Positions 6,750 through 10,299 of a DNA stretch of 10,299 nucleotides are shown in pieces. The notes beneath the pieces are model-generated. The model saw only the letters and a program-made list of their open reading frames with translations. It did not search any database and was not told the origin of the DNA. This stretch comes from an uncultured Alphaproteobacteria bacterium (lineage in GTDB: Bacteria > Pseudomonadota > Alphaproteobacteria > Caulobacterales > Parvularculaceae). The stretch is from NCBI GenBank assembly GCA_938003575.1, contig CALKYG010000396.1:1-10299 (forward strand). The letters run 5' to 3'. The number at the start of each line of letters is the position of its first letter. The first letter of the stretch is position 1. The translations under genes were made by a program, and so were the position numbers.

Positions 6750-6774
6750 CAGCCATGGGACTGCGTCCCGGCTG
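6750..6774. repeat. Strong hairpin in the ydbH / M23 divergent region
   Basis: CAGCC (6750-6754) pairs with GGCTG (6770-6774), and inside it GGGAC (6757-6761) pairs with GTCCC (6765-6769), with an AT bulge on one side and a TGC loop. This gives ten GC-rich base pairs. No T-run follows on either strand, so it is not a simple terminator. It lies 37-61 bases upstream of the ydbH ATG, thus in its leader or promoter. Confidence 0.5.
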
Positions 6775-6807
6775 CGCCTTACAAAAGCCCTACCAGCATG
6801 GCGAAAA

Positions 6808-6836
6808 TTGACGGAAAAAGCGAGGCCGCCGCTTAA
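6808..6836 (+). promoter_or_regulatory. Candidate sigma-70-type promoter of the M23 peptidase gene
   Basis: TTGACG (6808-6813), a 17-base spacer, and GCTTAA (6831-6836). The -35 fits well and the -10 resembles the GCTANA-type element described for Caulobacter housekeeping promoters rather than TATAAT. Transcription would begin only about ten bases before ATG 6852, giving a very short leader. Confidence 0.35.
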
Positions 6837-6846
6837 GCCCGGCGGC
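6825..6846. repeat. Perfect 7-bp inverted repeat just upstream of the M23 gene start
   Basis: GCCGCCG (6825-6831) and CGGCGGC (6840-6846) flank an 8-base loop CTTAAGCC. The right arm is the only purine-containing stretch near ATG 6852, which otherwise lacks a Shine-Dalgarno. The repeat overlaps the candidate -10 element, so it could be an operator on DNA, or a leader hairpin if transcription starts further upstream. Confidence 0.45.
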
Positions 6847-6851
6847 GTGAT

Positions 6852-8657
6852 ATGCTGTCGGCGCCGGTTCGCATTGACTTCGCCGCCAGCGCAAATGAGA
6901 CATACGCCGCGATAGAGGCTGTTTTGCGGGACGACAGAACGACACAACGGGCCGGTGCGATCGTCCGGCGTCACGTCGACGGAGGCGTCGAGCGGGCGCC
7001 GCTTGCCGCTGCGGCCGCTCTTGGGGTCCTCGCAGGCGGCGCCGCTTTTCTCGCATTCGCCATGAGCCGGCCGACGAGCGAGGCGCCGCGTCCCGAGGCG
7101 GCGATCGTCGCCATGAAGAGCCAGGAAAAGCCCAGTCGGCTCACCCGCCCGGCATCGCCGCGCGCCGCTCTTGAATCCGGGACGGCCGCTGATGCGATCG
7201 CGGGCGGCGCGGCGGAAAACGCTGAAGATCCGGCGTCGGTCAAAACCGCAGCGTCGAAAACGGAAATGACGCCGCGGCTGAAACCCGGCGCATCTCCATC
7301 TCTCCCGATTGACGCGCCCGAACCCGGCGCCGGCGTGCTTTCGCTGACAGCGGCCTGGCTGGCCGATGAGAGCGATCGTCCGCCGCCCTTCTTTTTCAGG
7401 AGCGATCTGGAACGCGGCGAATTTGCATTTCGTCCTCATGGTTCTGCTGACGGGGACATCCCCTCCGCGCCCTTCGAATTGCGCGTTTCGCTCGCCAAGG
7501 GCGAGAATTTCGTCGATCTCCTGAAACGCGCGGGCGTCGGCGCCGAAGACAGAAACAGCGTCGCTTACGCCTTCGGCCGCGTCTACAATCTGCGCCGTCT
7601 GCTTCCCGGGCAGGAATTCACGCTGACGCTCGCCGAACCGAACCGCACCCTGTTCCAGTCCATATCCGAAAAAGAGCCCCGGTATGCGCATCTGATCGCG
7701 ATGGATTTTCGAGCAGACGCCGAAAGGCGCATCATTCTTGAAAAGGGACCGGACAACGCTTTCCACTCGCGAGAGATCGCGACGCCGCTGACGACCCGCG
7801 TCGCGGAAGTGTCGGGCAGAATTGACGGCAGCCTTTACCTGTCCGCCAAGAAACAGGGCGCGCCGGATGACGTCATTGCCGGCCTCGCCCAGATGTTCGC
7901 CTATGATGTCGACTTTCAGCGCGAGATCTTCGGCGGAGACGAATTTGAAGCGATCTTCGAGGTCAGGTTCGACCAGGCGGGAAACATCGTCGGGGGCGGC
8001 GACATTCTCTTCGGCCGCCTTAAATGGCGAGGCCGCCAGCGGGAAAAGGCGTATTACCGGTTTGAAACCGCCGAGCAGGGCGGAAAGCCGGATTATTTCG
8101 ACGCGGCCGGGGAAAGCGCGCGGCGTCTGCTGATGAAAACCCCGATCGACGGGGCGCGCCTGTCGTCGGGTTTTGGCACGCGCAAACACCCGATCCTCGG
8201 CTATCAGAAAGCGCATAAGGGCGTTGACTTCGCCGCCGCTCGCGGAACGCCCATCATGGCGGCGGGAGACGGCGTCGTCGAGCGCGCAGGCCCGTACGGC
8301 TCGTTCGGCAACTATGTGCGCATTCGTCACGCGCAGGGCTACAAGACCGCATACGCTCATATGAATGCGGTGAAGAAAGGCGTTCGCACCGGCGTGCGCG
8401 TTCGGCAAGGCGACGTGATCGGCTTTGTCGGCTCGACCGGCAGGTCAACCGGCCCGCACCTGCATTACGAAGTGCATCTCAAGGACGTTCCGGTCAATCC
8501 GCAAAGCCTGAAGATCGCCACCGGCGTCGAATTGAGCGGGAAAGAGCTTGAACGTTTCAAGATTGTCCGTGACAAGATCGATTCGATGCGCGCGCCGCAC
8601 GCCTCTGAGGAGGCCGACGTGCTGGCCGACGCGAAGGAAGTGAAAAAGGCGCTCTAG
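6852..8657 (+). CDS. Membrane-anchored M23 (LytM/MepM-like) peptidoglycan endopeptidase
   Basis: A 601-residue protein likely to cut peptide cross-links in peptidoglycan from the periplasmic side. Residues 1-49 are polar, residues about 50-70 (LAAAAALGVLAGGAAFLAFA) form one membrane helix, and a low-complexity Ala/Pro/Glu linker follows. About 205-265 resembles the OapA/LysM-like domain (SLAKGENFVDLLKRAGV, NLRRLLPGQEF) and about 320-420 the second Csd3/MepM-type domain (GSLYLSAKKQGAPDDVIAGL). The M23 domain spans about 440-550. Zinc ligands His455 and Asp459 (HKGVD) and His538 (GPHLHYEV), plus catalytic His503 (AYAHM) and His536, are all present, so it should be active rather than a degenerate EnvC/NlpD-type activator. 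A stop in frame at 6834-6836 limits the start; ATG 6852 is the first ATG and later Mets would lose the membrane helix. No clear Shine-Dalgarno. Divergent from ydbH, which suits an envelope role. Confidence 0.92.
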   Translation: MLSAPVRIDFAASANETYAAIEAVLRDDRTTQRAGAIVRRHVDGGVERAPLAAAAALGVLAGGAAFLAFAMSRPTSEAPRPEAAIVAMKSQEKPSRLTRPASPRAALESGTAADAIAGGAAENAEDPASVKTAASKTEMTPRLKPGASPSLPIDAPEPGAGVLSLTAAWLADESDRPPPFFFRSDLERGEFAFRPHGSADGDIPSAPFELRVSLAKGENFVDLLKRAGVGAEDRNSVAYAFGRVYNLRRLLPGQEFTLTLAEPNRTLFQSISEKEPRYAHLIAMDFRADAERRIILEKGPDNAFHSREIATPLTTRVAEVSGRIDGSLYLSAKKQGAPDDVIAGLAQMFAYDVDFQREIFGGDEFEAIFEVRFDQAGNIVGGGDILFGRLKWRGRQREKAYYRFETAEQGGKPDYFDAAGESARRLLMKTPIDGARLSSGFGTRKHPILGYQKAHKGVDFAAARGTPIMAAGDGVVERAGPYGSFGNYVRIRHAQGYKTAYAHMNAVKKGVRTGVRVRQGDVIGFVGSTGRSTGPHLHYEVHLKDVPVNPQSLKIATGVELSGKELERFKIVRDKIDSMRAPHASEEADVLADAKEVKKAL

Positions 8658-8664
8658 CGCTTTT
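8643..8664. terminator. Candidate bidirectional terminator over two convergent stop codons
   Basis: AAAAA (8643-8647), a bulged G, GCGC (8649-8652), loop TCTA, GCGC (8657-8660), TTTT (8661-8664). Either strand reads as a short GC stem flanked by A- and T-runs. The core is only 4 GC pairs, extendable through A·U pairs with the G bulged. It sits exactly where the M23 gene and the clpB-linked small gene converge. Confidence 0.45.
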
Positions 8665-8854
8665 GGCGCGCTTTCAGCACTTCTTTCACATAGGCGTCGA
8701 CATCGAGATCGCCGGTCGCTTGCCCTTTGAGCCGTTCCTTGACCTTGTGCGGAATTTCATCGGGCGCGACGGCGCCGGCGGCGTTGACCGTGTCGCGGAT
8801 GAGTTTGCGCAAGGCCTCCTCTTTCGACTTTTCGTCAATTCCTTTCGGCGCCAT
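8654..8854 (-). CDS. Small charged protein of unknown function, coupled to clpB
   Basis: A 66-residue protein I do not recognise. It is rich in Lys, Glu, Asp and Ala, has no cysteine, signal peptide or membrane segment, and its pattern (KSKEEALRKLIRDTVNAAG, then DEIPHKVKERLKG, then DLDVDAYVKEVLKARQKR) suggests two or three amphipathic helices and a cytoplasmic location. Reality of the gene is supported by an AGGAGA Shine-Dalgarno (8867-8862) 7 bases before its ATG, and by the clpB stop lying only 11 bases upstream, with the TAG overlapping that AGGAGA. This implies translation coupled to clpB and therefore probably heat-shock expression. Its own stop overlaps the M23 gene's stop: CTAG at 8654-8657 reads TAG on both strands. 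A role as a ClpB-associated or stress-related small protein is inference from position only. Confidence 0.8.
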   Translation of the reverse strand: MAPKGIDEKSKEEALRKLIRDTVNAAGAVAPDEIPHKVKERLKGQATGDLDVDAYVKEVLKARQKR

Positions 8855-8861
8855 CGGCGTT

Positions 8862-8867
8862 TCTCCT
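8862..8867 (-). promoter_or_regulatory. Shine-Dalgarno fused to the clpB stop codon
   Basis: AGGAGA on the minus strand, 7 bases before the small gene's ATG 8854. Its first two bases are the last two of the clpB TAG stop (8868-8866), so ribosomes finishing clpB are released on the next gene's binding site. Confidence 0.75.
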
Positions 8868-10299
8868 AGTTCAGCAGGGCGCCGGCTGGCGGCGCGTCGG
8901 CGAACCGTCTTGTCCTGGCGTTCGCCGTCTCGCCGTTGACGGTGAGGCCGTTCGGGCCGGCGGACACGTCAAGCGTCTCGCCATCCCGGATCTTTCCCGC
9001 CAGAATGAGGTCCGCAAGCGGATCCTGCAATTCTTTCTGTATGACGCGCTTCAACGGCCGCGCACCATAGACCGGATCGTAGCCGGCGTCGCCCAGCCAC
9101 CGCCTCGCCTTTTCGTCGAGGTTTATCGTAACCTTGCGATCGGCGAGAAGTTTTGCAAGGCGAGCAACCTGAATATCGACGATTTGGTCCATGTTCGCGC
9201 GCGTCAGACGGTGGAACAGGATGATTTCGTCGAGACGATTGAGAAATTCAGGACGGAAGCGGGAGCGCACCGCCTCCATCACTTGCGGGCGAACGGCTTC
9301 GGAGTCCTGTCCCTCAGGCTGATTGGCGAGATGCTCCGAACCAAGATTCGAGGTGAGGATGATCAATGTGTTCTTGAAGTCGACCGTCCGGCCCTGACCG
9401 TCGGTCAGGCGGCCGTCGTCAAGCACCTGCAAAAGGACGTTGAAGACGTCCGGGTGCGCTTTTTCAACTTCGTCGAAGAGCACGACCTGATACGGACGCC
9501 GGCGAACCGTCTCAGTCAGCACTCCGCCTTCTTCATAACCCACGTAGCCGGGCGGCGCGCCGATCAGCCGGGCGACCGAATGTTTTTCCATGAACTCCGA
9601 CATGTCGATGCGCGCGATCGCCGTATCGTCGTCGAAAAGGAATTCGGCGAGCGCCTTGGTCAATTCCGTCTTGCCGACGCCGGTCGGGCCAAGGAAGAGG
9701 AACGACCCGATCGGACGGTTCGGATCCTTGAGGCCGGCGCGCGCGCGGCGGACCGCAGACGACACCGCTTCGACCGCTTCGCGCTGTCCGATGACGCGCT
9801 TGCCGAGCGATTCCTCCATGCGAAGAAGCTTTTCGCGTTCGCCTTCCAGCATCTTGTCGACCGGAACGCCCGTCCACCGCGAGACTACGCTCGCGATATT
9901 CTCCGCGTCGACGACCTCATCGACGAGAGACGCCTTGTCCTCGCGGTCTTCCGCCGCCGCAAGTTTCTTCTCAAGCTCCGGTATGACGCCGTATTTCAGC
10001 TCCGACGCGCGGGCGAGGTCGCCTCGCCGCTCGCAATCGGCGAGCGCCTGACGCGCCTGGTCGAGTTCTTCCTTTATCTTTGTCGCGGTGGCGAGCGTTT
10101 CCTTCTCCGCGCGCCATTGCGCCGTCAACGACGCTGATTTCTCTTCGAGTCCGGCAAGCTCGTCTTCGAGTCTTTCCAGGCGGTCGCGCGACGCGTCGTC
10201 GCTCTCCTTTTTCAGCGCCTCCCGCTCGATCTTCAACGGGATGATGCGGCGGTCGACCTCATCAAGCTCTTCGGGTTTTGAATCGACCTCCATCCGCAG
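8866..10299 (-). CDS. clpB: ClpB disaggregase, C-terminal part (runs off the right edge)
   Basis: ClpB is the hexameric AAA+ chaperone that, with DnaK, pulls aggregated proteins apart in the cytoplasm. The 477 codons here cover the end of the first AAA+ domain, the coiled-coil M-domain, the second AAA+ domain and the C-terminal domain; the N-terminal ~45% is outside. The visible start, [18 protein letters not shown], aligns with E. coli ClpB near residue 420, and the frame is open to the window edge, so the Met at 10293 is not the true start. Visible motifs: [12 protein letters not shown] of the M-domain, Walker A GPTGVGKT (9690-9667), pore loop GYVGYEEGG, Walker B VVLFDE, arginine-finger region [12 protein letters not shown], and sensor 2 GARPLKR. 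All key residues are intact. The last ~20 residues ([20 protein letters not shown]) extend beyond the conserved fold. It is followed at 11 bases by a small gene. Confidence 0.97.
   Translation of the reverse strand: MRMEVDSKPEELDEVDRRIIPLKIEREALKKESDDASRDRLERLEDELAGLEEKSASLTAQWRAEKETLATATKIKEELDQARQALADCERRGDLARASELKYGVIPELEKKLAAAEDREDKASLVDEVVDAENIASVVSRWTGVPVDKMLEGEREKLLRMEESLGKRVIGQREAVEAVSSAVRRARAGLKDPNRPIGSFLFLGPTGVGKTELTKALAEFLFDDDTAIARIDMSEFMEKHSVARLIGAPPGYVGYEEGGVLTETVRRRPYQVVLFDEVEKAHPDVFNVLLQVLDDGRLTDGQGRTVDFKNTLIILTSNLGSEHLANQPEGQDSEAVRPQVMEAVRSRFRPEFLNRLDEIILFHRLTRANMDQIVDIQVARLAKLLADRKVTINLDEKARRWLGDAGYDPVYGARPLKRVIQKELQDPLADLILAGKIRDGETLDVSAGPNGLTVNGETANARTRRFADAPPAGALLN

Noticed and set aside
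6735..8408. 557-codon open frame antisense to the M23 gene
   Set aside because: Long, but it mirrors a confident gene with intact catalytic residues; its translation is Arg/Gly/Ala-rich with no recognisable domain, as expected from GC-skewed codons read on the opposite strand.
9184..10137. 317-codon open frame antisense to clpB
   Set aside because: Lies wholly within the strongly conserved second ATPase domain and M-domain of ClpB; composition is Arg-rich and shows no family signature.
1..10299. Defence island, phage, insertion sequence, CRISPR or tRNA
   Set aside because: No transposase, integrase, direct repeat array, tRNA-like cloverleaf or composition break was seen; all large genes belong to conserved families.

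Overview
The window reads as a chromosomal segment of a GC-rich alphaproteobacterium. The main evidence is a ChpT-type histidine phosphotransferase, a protein specific to the alphaproteobacterial CckA-ChpT-CtrA cell-cycle relay, together with an AlkK-like acyl-CoA ligase, a CaiB-type CoA-transferase and ClpB. I cannot place it below class level from the sequence alone. Nothing suggests a mobile element, phage, CRISPR array, tRNA or rRNA gene; codon use looks uniform and the genes are tightly packed.

Layout. (1) 1-599, minus: N-terminal third of an acyl-CoA ligase that runs off the left edge. (2) 731-1960, plus: a CoA-transferase family III gene, divergent from the ligase across a gap of about 130 bp; together they suggest acyl-CoA metabolism. 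(3) 1984-3118, minus: chpT followed by a stand-alone receiver protein, converging on the CoA-transferase. (4) 3202-6713, minus: a ydbH-ynbE-ydbL cluster. In E. coli these form a bridge between inner and outer membrane that supports outer-membrane lipid homeostasis. It lies directly upstream of chpT on the same strand, so all five genes could form one transcription unit. (5) 6852-8657, plus: a membrane-anchored M23 (LytM/MepM-like) peptidoglycan endopeptidase, divergent from ydbH. (6) 8654-10299, minus: the C-terminal half of ClpB, running off the right edge, followed by a tightly coupled 66-residue protein of unknown function whose stop codon overlaps that of the M23 gene.

How it fits together. 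The centre of the window is an envelope module (lipid bridge plus wall hydrolase) next to a cell-cycle phosphorelay module. Most of it is conserved housekeeping content. The less explained parts are the small ClpB-linked gene, the receiver paired with ChpT, the physical link between the lipid bridge and chpT, and several inverted repeats in the short intergenic gaps (ydbH/M23 divergent region, ydbL-chpT, ydbH-ynbE). I found no convincing evidence of a wholly new multi-gene system.
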